Shown here: one piece after another, positions 25,127-32,649 of the stretch
Numbering within the stretch: position 1 is the first letter of the stretch
Layout: the number at the start of each line of letters is the position of its first letter
Source: Rhodopseudomonas boonkerdii
GTDB taxonomy: Bacteria; Pseudomonadota; Alphaproteobacteria; Rhizobiales; Xanthobacteraceae
NCBI RefSeq assembly: GCF_021184025.1
Contig: NZ_CP036537.1
Location: forward strand, 4,836,001-4,900,000
Direction: 5' to 3'
DNA length: 64,000 nt
Translations under genes and position numbers: made by a program
Notes under the pieces: model-generated
Seen by the model: only the letters and a program-made list of their open reading frames with translations
What the model was told of the DNA's origin: nothing
The model's database searches: none

Positions 25127-25158
25127 CCCGGTGCCGCAATCGCCGCAAAGCGAAGTAT

Positions 25159-25190
25159 CGTCATGGCCGGGACTTGACCCGGCCATGACG
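25159..25190. repeat. Perfect 13-base inverted repeat (family F)
   Basis: CGTCATGGCCGGG (25159-25171) and its exact complement CCCGGCCATGACG (25178-25190) flank ACTTGA. It resembles the CGTCATGGCCGGG-type interspersed repeat of this group of bacteria and may also stop transcription from DUF1330. Confidence 0.7.
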
Positions 25191-25258
25191 GCTTGCTTGC
25201 TGGCCGGGACGAAACGCGAAGATGCTCGGCGCGAGCATGCGATAACGAGGTGCGGTCG

Positions 25259-26488
25259 ATGGTGCGACGATCTATGCGATCCGGACTTCTGCTTGCCGCT
25301 ACCGTGCTGCTGTCTCTCGCCTCCCCCGCCTCCGCCCAGCGCGGCGCTTCCTGCCATGGCGGGCAGAGCTTCGATCAATTCCTGGCCGGGCTGAAGCAGC
25401 AAGCCGTCGCCGCCGGTGTCTCGCAGCGGGCGATAGCGGAAGCGGCGCCCTATCTCGTTTACGACCGGGGGATCGTCAATCGCGACCGCGGGCAGCGGGT
25501 GTTCGGGCAACTGTTCACACAGTTCGCCGGCCGTATGGCGGCGGATTACCGGATGCAGAACGGGCAACTGAAGATCAGGCAACATGCCACCGCTTTCGCC
25601 CGCGCCGAGAAGGAATATGGTGTGCCGCCCGCCGTGATCGCGGCATTCTGGGCGCTGGAGAGTGACTTCGGCGTGCAGATGGGCAATCTGCAGACGCTGC
25701 GCTCGCTGGTGTCGCTGGCCTATGACTGCCGGCGCTCGAAAATGTTTCAGGACGAGACCATCGCGGCGCTGAAAATCATCGATCGCGGCGACCTGTCGCC
25801 GGCCGAGATGATCGGCTCATGGGCCGGCGAACTCGGCCAGACGCAGTTTCTGCCGACACATTACTTCAACTATGCCGTGGACTATGACGGTGACGGCCAC
25901 CGCAACCTGCTGCGTAGCCCGGCCGACGTGATCGGCTCTACCGCGCATTACATCTCCGCCGGGTTGAAGTGGCGTCGCGGCGAGCCATGGCTGCAGGAGG
26001 TTCGCGTCGGCGATAACATTCCATGGGATCAGGCCGACCTCACTATCAAACTATCGCGCGCCAAATGGGCGTCGTTCGGCGTGAGCTATCCCGATGGCCG
26101 GCCGCTGCCCAAGGACGACATGCCGGCCTCGCTGCTGCTGCCGATGGGACGACATGGACCGGCCTTCCTCGCTTACGCGAATTTCGCGGCCTACACCGAA
26201 TGGAATAACTCGCTGATCTATTCGACCACCGCCGCCTATCTCGCCACGCGCATCGCCGGGGCTTCCAGGATGCGGGCGCCTTCGGCGCCAGTGGCGCAGC
26301 TCTCGCATAACGAGCTGCGCGAGCTGCAGCAGCAGCTGGTCCGGCGCGGCTTCAATGTCGGCAAGGTGGACGGCATTCTCGGCCAGCAGAGCCGTAGCGC
26401 TGTGAAGGCCATGCAGGTCAAGTTCGGCCTGCCCGCGGATTCCTGGCCAACAGCGGAGTTGTTGGCGGCGCTGAAGACGGGGCAGTGA
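25259..26488 (+). CDS. Lytic murein transglycosylase (MltB/SLT_2 type) with peptidoglycan-binding domain
   Basis: 409 residues. A signal peptide ends at SPASA. The SLT_2 catalytic domain (about residues 35-320) has the catalytic glutamate in FWALESDFGVQMGNLQTLRS, followed by GSWAGELGQTQFLPTHYFNY, a family signature. A peptidoglycan-binding PG_binding_1 domain is at the C-terminus (LQQQLVRRGFNVGKVDGILG). It cleaves the glycan strand with 1,6-anhydro bond formation during wall turnover. ATG 25259 has an AGG eight bases upstream; a second ATG at 25274 is less likely. It has no operon partner. Confidence 0.88.
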   Translation: MVRRSMRSGLLLAATVLLSLASPASAQRGASCHGGQSFDQFLAGLKQQAVAAGVSQRAIAEAAPYLVYDRGIVNRDRGQRVFGQLFTQFAGRMAADYRMQNGQLKIRQHATAFARAEKEYGVPPAVIAAFWALESDFGVQMGNLQTLRSLVSLAYDCRRSKMFQDETIAALKIIDRGDLSPAEMIGSWAGELGQTQFLPTHYFNYAVDYDGDGHRNLLRSPADVIGSTAHYISAGLKWRRGEPWLQEVRVGDNIPWDQADLTIKLSRAKWASFGVSYPDGRPLPKDDMPASLLLPMGRHGPAFLAYANFAAYTEWNNSLIYSTTAAYLATRIAGASRMRAPSAPVAQLSHNELRELQQQLVRRGFNVGKVDGILGQQSRSAVKAMQVKFGLPADSWPTAELLAALKTGQ

Positions 26489-26569
26489 GACGCACGATTG
26501 TCCTCGCCCGGCTTGGCCTGGCGATCCAGTCAATACCGGCTGCAGCAGTTCATCACTGCCGTCCGTGTC

Positions 26570-26603
26570 TACTGGATCACCCGCTTTCGCGGGTGACGAC
26601 AAG
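26570..26603. repeat. Interspersed palindrome, family C (copy 1)
   Basis: ACTGGATCACCCGCTTTCGC followed by GGGTGACGAC. Copies at 32320-32419 (paired) and 40419-40449 share the CCCGCTTTCGCGGG core. A degenerate partner arm may lie at about 26498-26540. Confidence 0.65.
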
Positions 26604-26744
26604 TGGGACTGGCACCTGATAAATTTCTTCTCTTTTCTGATGCCGGGGCGGTTGAATTCGGTCGACCACGCCCCAAGTCCATGCAGCAGCATCTTTCTCG
26701 GTCCCACTGCTGTACCGTCAAACGCATCACAAAAGAGCATGTCC

Positions 26745-27248
26745 ATGCCATTCTATGATTCTGTCGTCCCCGCTTATCTGCAGATGCTGGGCACCATGTC
26801 AGCGGGCCTGCGAAAGGCCGAAGCCTATGCGGCGGCGAAGAAAATCGAGCCGGCAGTGCTGCTCGGCACGCGCCTGTTCCCGGACATGCTGCCGCTGAGC
26901 CGGCAGGTTCAGCTTGCCTGCGATTTTGCCACCAAAGGCAGCGCGCGGCTTTCAGGAAGCGAGGTACCGTCGGTGCCTGACACCGAAACGACGTTCGAAG
27001 AACTGCAACAGCGCATCGCTGGGACCGTGGACTATCTGAAAACCTTCAAGCCAGAACAGTTCGAGGGCGGTGAGCTCAGAGAGATCACCTTCCCGACCGG
27101 ACCTGGCAAGACCACCACGCTCACCGGCCAGCAGTTCCTCACCAGCTTCTCGTTGCCGAGCTTCTATTTCCATGTGGTCACTGCCCACGACATCCTGCGC
27201 ATGAGCGGCGTGGACGTGGGCAAGCGTGATTATCTCGGCGCCAACTGA
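26745..27248 (+). CDS. DUF1993 domain protein
   Basis: 167 residues, the usual length for DUF1993, a helical family related to DinB-like bundles. Family features are YDSVVPAYLQMLGTM near the start, LFPDMLPLSRQVQLACDFA in the middle, and FYFHVVTAHDILRMSG near the end. The start 26745 follows AAAAGAG by seven bases; an ATG two codons earlier is too close to that site. The in-frame reading upstream runs through a repeat and is not coding. Function is unknown; some members have been suggested to bind metals, which I cannot confirm here. Confidence 0.7.
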   Translation: MPFYDSVVPAYLQMLGTMSAGLRKAEAYAAAKKIEPAVLLGTRLFPDMLPLSRQVQLACDFATKGSARLSGSEVPSVPDTETTFEELQQRIAGTVDYLKTFKPEQFEGGELREITFPTGPGKTTTLTGQQFLTSFSLPSFYFHVVTAHDILRMSGVDVGKRDYLGAN

Positions 27249-27426
27249 GCCATGACGCGGAGAGGACAGTTTTGCGTGTGTCACTCCTCCAGCGATACGA
27301 GCATTGTCCGATCCGCATCCATTCAGCGCTAAAATTCTTTCATCGCATGCGCAGCTTCAATCGCCTTGCCAAGTGAGTTTGCAGTGCGCAACTCCATCAC
27401 ACTGATCCCCTTCCGGAGCCTTCCTG

Positions 27427-28518
27427 ATGAGCACGTCCAAACTTTTCGAGCCCTATAAACTCGGCAACATCACGCTGAGCAATCGCACCGCAATGGCACC
27501 GCTGACGCGCAATCGCGCGCTGCCCGGCTTCGTGCCCGGTCCACTTGCTGCTGAGTATTACGCACAGCGCGCCAGCGCGGGCCTGCTGATCACCGAAGCC
27601 AGCCAGATCTCGCAACAGGGACAGGGTTATCAGGACACTCCCGGCATCTACACGCCCGAGCAGGTTGCCGGTTGGAAGAAGGTCACCGAAGCCGTGCATG
27701 CCAAAGGCGGCCACATCTTCATCCAGCTCTGGCATGTCGGCCGCATCTCGCATACCAGCCTGCAGCCGAATGGCGGCAAGCCGGTTTCGGCCTCGGCGAT
27801 CGCCGCGAAGACCAAGACCTTTGTCAATAATGCTTTTACCGACGTCTCCGAACCACGTGCGCTCGAACTCGCAGAAATTCCCGGCCTGATCGATGACTAC
27901 AAGCGCGCCGCGAGGAATGCAGCCGAGGCCGGCTTCGACGGTGTCGAGATTCACGCGGCCAACGGCTATCTGCTTGAGCAGTTCGCCCGCGCGAGCACCA
28001 ACAAGCGCACCGATGCCTATGGCGGCTCCATCGAGAACCGTTCGAAGCTGATCCTCGAAGTGGCGCAGGCCGTGAGCAAAGAGATTGGCAGCGACAAGAC
28101 CGGCATCCGCATCTCGCCGGTGACGCCCGCCAATGACGCGGCCATCGACGATGACGCGCAAAAGCTGTTCGACCACATCACCGACGGGCTGAGCGCCGAG
28201 AAACTGGTCTATCTGCATGTGGTGGAAGGTGCCACCGGCGGTCCGCGCGACAACGCGCCGTTCGACTATGCCAGCCTGCGCAAGCGCTTCCAGGGCACCT
28301 ATATCGCCAATAACGGCTTCGACTTCACGCTCGCTGAGAAACAGCTGGCAGCCGGCGCAGCGGACCTGATCGCCTTCGGCAAGCCATTCATCTCGAATCC
28401 GGATCTGGTGGAACGGCTCAAGACGGGTGCGCCACTGAACGATTGGGACAAGAACACGTTCTATGGCGGCGGCGCAAAGGGATACACAGACTACCCGACA
28501 CTGGCGGCAGCGAAGTAA
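27427..28518 (+). CDS. NADH:flavin oxidoreductase / Old Yellow Enzyme (NemA-like)
   Basis: 363-residue FMN-dependent ene-reductase. The TIM-barrel start LFEPYKLGNITLSNRTAMAP is typical, the active-site region holds HIFIQLWHVGR, and the substrate-binding pair follows in FDGVEIHAANGYLLEQF. Enzymes of this family reduce activated alkenes, N-ethylmaleimide and nitro compounds. The C-terminus ends NTFYGGGAKGYTDYPTLAAAK. A decayed fragment of a related C-terminus is found at 32203-32291. GGAG sits nine bases upstream. There is no operon partner; the gene is convergent with a TctC gene. Confidence 0.88.
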   Translation: MSTSKLFEPYKLGNITLSNRTAMAPLTRNRALPGFVPGPLAAEYYAQRASAGLLITEASQISQQGQGYQDTPGIYTPEQVAGWKKVTEAVHAKGGHIFIQLWHVGRISHTSLQPNGGKPVSASAIAAKTKTFVNNAFTDVSEPRALELAEIPGLIDDYKRAARNAAEAGFDGVEIHAANGYLLEQFARASTNKRTDAYGGSIENRSKLILEVAQAVSKEIGSDKTGIRISPVTPANDAAIDDDAQKLFDHITDGLSAEKLVYLHVVEGATGGPRDNAPFDYASLRKRFQGTYIANNGFDFTLAEKQLAAGAADLIAFGKPFISNPDLVERLKTGAPLNDWDKNTFYGGGAKGYTDYPTLAAAK

Positions 28519-28637
28519 GAGCTGCGGAGCAACACGTCGTCATCCCGACGTGCGACGCTCGACCGGCTAGCATGACTCGCTGCACCTTCTCAGAAGCAGA
28601 ATGCAAGCGTCGAGCGGGCCATTGCTTCAAGAATCTG

Positions 28638-28669
28638 GCTCGGCGATCCCGAATAGAAGATCGCCGAGC
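28638..28669. terminator. Perfect 11-base-pair hairpin between convergent genes
   Basis: GCTCGGCGATC (28638-28648) is exactly complementary to GATCGCCGAGC (28659-28669) around a ten-base loop. It lies about 120 bases past the Old Yellow Enzyme stop and 67 bases past the TctC stop. No T-run is present on either strand. Confidence 0.45.
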
Positions 28670-28735
28670 TAGCTCATTTACGATTTCAACCGATCATCAG
28701 CATGGATGCGCCGACGGAACCGACAGAGCATCGTC

Positions 28736-29719
28736 TTACTCAGCCTTGGCTCCGGTCTCATGAACAATTCTGGCCCATCGAACAGCCTCGGCTTGCATGT
28801 AGTCGGCATAGTCTTTGTCGGTCCCGCCGAGTACGATCGAACCGAGCTCCACGAGGCGCCTCTTCACCTCGGGTGACTGCAATGTTCTTTCCAACGCACT
28901 CGACAGTTTCCTGCTCACTTCCTTCGGTGTGTCGGCCGGAACGAGGAGACCCTGCCAGGCGCCTATGTCCATCGTTTGCAGGCCGAATGCTTCGCGCATG
29001 GTAGGGACATTGGGAAGTTGCGGAATGCGCTGCGGGTGGGTAACGGCAACCGCTTTCAACGACCCGCTGTCCAGATGCGAGGAGATTTCATTGATCGGCA
29101 GGAACATAAACTGCACGGAGCCGCCGAGCATATCCGTAATTGCCGGCGCGCTGCCACGATACGCCACATGGGTTGCCTTCGTTCCGGTCTCCTTGAGGAA
29201 CAGCGCGCCAGCAAGATGAAGCAGCGCACCGCGCCCCGACGACGCGTAGTTGACCTTGCCATCCTGTTCCTTGAGCCACGCGACCAGCTCGGCAGGGTTG
29301 GTCGTGGGGACCGACTTGCTGACGACCAACACGAGCGGAATGGTTGCGGTCAACGAGATCGGTTCGAAGTCCTTCGCTTGAAATCCCGGATTCGCATAGA
29401 CCGAAGGCGCAAGCGCGACAGCAGAGGTCGCATAGAAAATGGAGTATCCGTCCGGAGCCGACTTCTTTGCCTCGACTGCGCCGAGATTTCCTCCGGCGCC
29501 GCCCTTGTTCTCGATAACGATTGAACCACCGAGTTCGGCACCAAGCTTTTGACCGACGATGCGGGCATTGATGTCTGCCGAGCCGCCGGGAGCAAAGGCA
29601 ACAATCATCCGCACCGGGCGCGTCGGATAGTCGTCCGCTGCTTGCAAGGGAGTTTGAGCGACGATCACAACGGCTGTGACGCCGATCAGACGCCGTGCAA
29701 GATCAGTAAGTCTGGTCAT
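28736..29719 (-). CDS. Bug/TctC-family solute receptor (2)
   Basis: 327-residue secreted binding protein. The signal peptide runs to QAADD, then FAPGGSADINARIVGQKLG, ENKGGAGGNLGAVEAKKS and PDGYSIFYATSAVAL mark the family. RGSAPAITDMLGGSV is the second lobe hinge motif. ATG 29719 has GGGAGG eight to nine bases upstream. It is the last gene of a leftward unit with a DUF1932 dehydrogenase and an RraA-family protein; the 65-base gap is compatible with an operon. The ligand is unknown but probably a carboxylate used by the two enzymes. Confidence 0.85.
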   Translation of the reverse strand: MTRLTDLARRLIGVTAVVIVAQTPLQAADDYPTRPVRMIVAFAPGGSADINARIVGQKLGAELGGSIVIENKGGAGGNLGAVEAKKSAPDGYSIFYATSAVALAPSVYANPGFQAKDFEPISLTATIPLVLVVSKSVPTTNPAELVAWLKEQDGKVNYASSGRGALLHLAGALFLKETGTKATHVAYRGSAPAITDMLGGSVQFMFLPINEISSHLDSGSLKAVAVTHPQRIPQLPNVPTMREAFGLQTMDIGAWQGLLVPADTPKEVSRKLSSALERTLQSPEVKRRLVELGSIVLGGTDKDYADYMQAEAVRWARIVHETGAKAE

Positions 29720-29784
29720 GTCGATTTTCCTCCCCGGAACAGAATTGACCGTCTCGTTCTAACGAAGATCGGCCGGTCTAACGG

Positions 29785-30687
29785 TCAAACCGCTTTCATC
29801 TTGGCTGCGATGGCGTCGATCGCTGCCTTGTGGTCAGACGGCTCGATTCCCTTGCAATCGTCCTTCAGCCCGAGATCGGCCTTCCACCGCAGTCGCGCGG
29901 CGACGGCGCGGGCCATGACCGGCTCGATACCAGCGTCTGCCACCGCTTCCGCCGACATTTCGAGTTCTTCCGCCCGTCGTTTGGCGTGGATAATCCCGGA
30001 TGGAATCAAGCTCTCCACCGTATCCATCCATGGTCGTGCCAGGGTCTTCGATGCGGAGGCGAGAACGATCTCGTCGATGCCATAGTGGCGCGCTGCGAGA
30101 AGCATTTCATCGGTCAGCGCTTCGATGCCCTTGATCAGCACCGAGCGAAGAATCTTGATTCCCGAAGCCCGGCCGAGCTCGTCACCGACGAATTCGATCC
30201 GCATGCCCCACGGATTGAGCAGATCGCGCACGCGCTCGCCGGCCGCGCCGCTCGACAGGATCGGCATCGCATATCCGTTTTTCGGCGTGCCCTCGATCGA
30301 GGCGTCGCCGATCAATGCGCCGGTAGCCGTCAGGCGCTGCGCGACACCCATCTTGATTTTCGGCGTCGCTGAAGCGAAGTCGACAAAGGTATGGCGCGAT
30401 GTCAGACAGGGTGCGAAAGCTGCGGCGCTTTCGAGCGACACCGATCCCGGCGTCACGCTGACGATCACATCGGCTGCGTCGGCGAGTTCCTGATTCGAGT
30501 GAACCAGCGTCACCCCTGCTTGTTCGGCCCGCTGCTGGATCAGGCCACTGTAAGGGCCATCGAACGCGTATTTATCGTAGCAATGTATCGCGTCGAGCCC
30601 GGCCTTGCGAAGCCCCGCCCCGAGCGTACTTCCGATCTCGCCATAACCGACGAGACCCAGCCTGAACTGAACACGAGCTTCCGCCAT
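29785..30687 (-). CDS. NAD(P)-binding dehydrogenase of the DUF1932 / 6-phosphogluconate dehydrogenase-like family
   Basis: 300 residues. The N-terminal Rossmann domain starts GLVGYGEIGSTLGAGLRKAG (about residues 10-29). DUF1932 dimerisation domain follows at about 190-290 (IKILRSVLIKGIEALTDEML). ATG 30687 is five bases from GGAGG; an ATG one codon before is also possible but too close. Related proteins are beta-hydroxyacid-dehydrogenase-like with varied or unknown substrates. With RraA and TctC it probably belongs to a small carboxylic acid degradation unit under the GntR gene at 31510. Confidence 0.78.
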   Translation of the reverse strand: MAEARVQFRLGLVGYGEIGSTLGAGLRKAGLDAIHCYDKYAFDGPYSGLIQQRAEQAGVTLVHSNQELADAADVIVSVTPGSVSLESAAAFAPCLTSRHTFVDFASATPKIKMGVAQRLTATGALIGDASIEGTPKNGYAMPILSSGAAGERVRDLLNPWGMRIEFVGDELGRASGIKILRSVLIKGIEALTDEMLLAARHYGIDEIVLASASKTLARPWMDTVESLIPSGIIHAKRRAEELEMSAEAVADAGIEPVMARAVAARLRWKADLGLKDDCKGIEPSDHKAAIDAIAAKMKAV

Positions 30688-30725
30688 CATTTCCTCCCTG
30701 AATTCGTGGCGTTTCGTCGATGGCG

Positions 30726-31340
30726 TTACTTGGCGTATGCGCCTTTGTAGGTGCCATCCCGCACGCTTTGCAGGATCATCTCTTCCTTGTCCGCCTGAGC
30801 CTGCACTGCCTTCAGAAGATCGCCGGCAACGGATGGCGGAAACGCGACGACGCCGTCTTCGTCACCGACGACGATGTCGCCGGGGTTGACGACCATGCCG
30901 CCAATCGCGACGGGGACGTTCATTGCGCCGGGACCATTCTTGTAGGGGCCGCGATGAATCGCAGCGCGTGCGAAAACGGGAAAGTCCGAGCTGGAAAGGA
31001 TAGCTGCGTCGCGCACGGCACCGTCGATCACCAGACCAGCCGCACCCCGCGTCTGTGCAATCAAGGCCATGATCTCACCGACCAGTGCCCGGCTGGTGTC
31101 GCCACCGCCATCGACAACCAGAACATCGCCCGGCTGAAACAGATCGAGCGCCTGATGGATCGTGCGGTTGTCACCGGATGCCGTTTTGATCGTGAAGGCC
31201 ACGCCAGCCATCACACCACCGCGGTAAAAATGGCGAAGGCCAACCGCACCGGGCAGACGATCCAGATTGTCGCTGATCAAGGCTGTCGGCGTCGCGCTGA
31301 ACAGCGCAGCAATGTCCCTTGCGGAGGCTGAGGCCTGCAT
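30726..31340 (-). CDS. RraA / HMG-CHA aldolase-family protein
   Basis: 204 residues. The RraA/aldolase fold motifs are VVDGGGDTSRALVGEIMA followed by GLVIDGAVRDAAIL, with the Arg-Asp pair that binds metal and pyruvate in 4-hydroxy-4-methyl-2-oxoglutarate/4-carboxy-4-hydroxy-2-oxoadipate aldolases. The family also includes RNase E inhibitor RraA, so the reaction is not certain; the metabolic neighbours favour an aldolase or decarboxylase. ATG 31340 has GGGAG seven to eight bases upstream. An earlier in-frame start at 31370 has no ribosome site. It heads the leftward operon. Confidence 0.8.
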   Translation of the reverse strand: MQASASARDIAALFSATPTALISDNLDRLPGAVGLRHFYRGGVMAGVAFTIKTASGDNRTIHQALDLFQPGDVLVVDGGGDTSRALVGEIMALIAQTRGAAGLVIDGAVRDAAILSSSDFPVFARAAIHRGPYKNGPGAMNVPVAIGGMVVNPGDIVVGDEDGVVAFPPSVAGDLLKAVQAQADKEEMILQSVRDGTYKGAYAK

Positions 31341-31363
31341 GTGTTTTCTCCCTTGGAAGAGAA

Positions 31364-31436
31364 AGTACAAAAATAATACAATAAGTCAATATCACCCATG
31401 AAAACGTCTATAATATTGGATTTTTAGTACGAAAAA
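31364..31436. promoter_or_regulatory. Divergent AT-rich promoter region with two AGTAC repeats
   Basis: AGTACAAAAA (31364-31373) and AGTACGAAAAA (31426-31436) are direct copies 62 bases apart. On the minus strand TTGACT (31389-31384) could be the -35 for the RraA gene; on the plus strand TATAAT (31409-31414) could be a -10 for gntR. The repeats may bind the GntR protein. Confidence 0.35.
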
Positions 31437-31509
31437 CAAACAATTCTGTTCCTGTGGACTTTGCTCTAAATGGTTTTTGGTGAATGGTTTTCGGGGGTAG
31501 GACGCCTGG

Positions 31510-32187
31510 ATGGGACGAGGCCAAGACAAAGCGTACGATATCTTGCGGCAACGCTTGGTCGGCGGACACTACTTGCCCGGGTTTCATCTGCGTGAAGAAG
31601 CACTGGCCCTGGAGTTCGATGTCAGCCGGACACCCATACGCGCTGCGCTCAAGCGGCTGGTCGAGGATGGCCTAGCAACCGCAGATGCCGGTCAGGGCGT
31701 GCATGTCGCGACCTGGAGCGAAGCGGATATCGAAGAGACTTTCCAGATTCGCATTCTGCTCGAACCACATGCTGCTGAACTCGCAGTCCAGCGTGGCGGC
31801 GATGCTCTCGTCGCACGTCTGGAGGCCTGCAACGCGAAAATGGAGCAGGCCATCGCACAGCACGGCGCCGTCGCGGTCATTCAGGAAACAAATCGAGATT
31901 TTCATCAGACATTGCTGGAATTCTCCGGGGCTCCGCGGCTGCGGGCAATCCTTCAGCCGATGATCGACATGCCCATCGTCATACGGTCGTTCTTTCTCTA
32001 TTCGCCAGACGAGTTGACACAGAGTCTCAATCATCATCGCGACATTACATTTGCCGCACGTGCAAGGGACGGCTTGCTCGGTATGAACGCGATGCAATTA
32101 CATCTGCGGATGTCACACGCGCGCGTGTTGCGCCATCGTCGAGACATGTCTGCCGGTGCTCGTCGGCAATCTCCGGAGAACGGCTGA
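31510..32187 (+). CDS. GntR-family regulator with FCD domain
   Basis: 225 residues. The winged helix-turn-helix is residues about 5-70 (FHLREEALALEFDVSRTPIR), and the FCD ligand-binding domain is C-terminal, with DFHQTLLEFSGAPRL and the metal/ligand histidines in HHRDITFAARARDG. Regulators of this FadR subfamily sense carboxylic acids and normally repress a neighbouring pathway, here most likely the RraA, DUF1932 and TctC genes divergent from it. A relic of an Old Yellow Enzyme and an intrinsic terminator follow. Confidence 0.88.
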   Translation: MGRGQDKAYDILRQRLVGGHYLPGFHLREEALALEFDVSRTPIRAALKRLVEDGLATADAGQGVHVATWSEADIEETFQIRILLEPHAAELAVQRGGDALVARLEACNAKMEQAIAQHGAVAVIQETNRDFHQTLLEFSGAPRLRAILQPMIDMPIVIRSFFLYSPDELTQSLNHHRDITFAARARDGLLGMNAMQLHLRMSHARVLRHRRDMSAGARRQSPENG

Positions 32188-32202
32188 TACTTCACTCTCA
32201 AC

Positions 32203-32291
32203 CCGCCGCTGAACAAGACCGGCAGGCCGACATTCTATGGCGACGGCGCGAAAGCTACACGGATTACCCGAAGCTGACTGCCGCGAAGTAA
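32203..32291 (+). pseudogene. Decayed C-terminal fragment of an Old Yellow Enzyme-type gene
   Basis: Reading 32203-32253 gives PPLNKTGRPTFYGDGAK; after a one-base deletion at about 32254 the frame continues as YTDYPKLTAAK and a stop at 32289-32291. This matches the end of the intact oxidoreductase at 27427-28518 (NTFYGGGAKGYTDYPTLAAAK then stop). No upstream part remains. It is a clear relic of a second ene-reductase gene. Confidence 0.75.
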
Positions 32292-32319
32292 AGCCACGGC
32301 GTTTCCATACGCTCAGACT

Positions 32320-32419
32320 GTCATCCCCCGCGAAAGCGGGGGATCCAGGCGACACGGCTCCTCAGTCAAAGCACTACTGCTTTCGTTTACTGGATCACCC
32401 GCTTTCGCGGGTGATGACA
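32320..32419. repeat. Paired inverted repeat, family C (copy 2)
   Basis: GTCATCCCCCGCGAAAGCGG...GATCCAGG and the facing TACTGGATCACCCGCTTTCG...GTGATGAC. The two arms are reverse copies of one another, each a hairpin. Together with the relic, terminator and family A copy it accounts for the 462-base gap 32188-32649. Confidence 0.7.
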
Positions 32420-32451
32420 AACGAAAGTAGCGTGAAGACATCCACGAAATG

Positions 32452-32480
32452 AAAAGGCCGGGATTGCTCCCGGCCTTTTT
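32452..32480 (+). terminator. Strong intrinsic terminator
   Basis: AAAAGGCCGGGA and TCCCGGCCTTTT form a perfect stem around TTGC and run into TTTTTGTTTTG on the plus strand. It would end transcription from the GntR gene or from the ancestral gene now decayed just upstream. Confidence 0.8.
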
Positions 32481-32514
32481 GTTTTGTTCGAGCAACACAC
32501 TCTCTCCTCATCCG

Positions 32515-32632
32515 GAGGAGCGGCATCTTCGCCGCGTCTCCTTGCGAATGGCGAAGCCATTCGCTGGGGATGCGTCCCACACTCCCTCATGGTTCGAGAC
32601 GGCGCCAAAGAGGCGCCTCCTCACCATGAGGG
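32515..32632. repeat. Paired inverted repeat, family A (copy 3)
   Basis: CCTCATCCGGAGGAGCGGC... faces ...GGTTCGAGACGGCGCC...CACCATGAGGG, with a central hairpin GAATGGCGAAGCCATTC. It lies just downstream of glpV. Confidence 0.65.
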
Positions 32633-32649
32633 CCACGTGGAAGCTCGCC

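Noticed and set aside
26565..26744. N-terminal extension of the DUF1993 protein
   Set aside because: It reads through a family C repeat and lacks a ribosome site; the family begins at MPFYDSVVPAYL.
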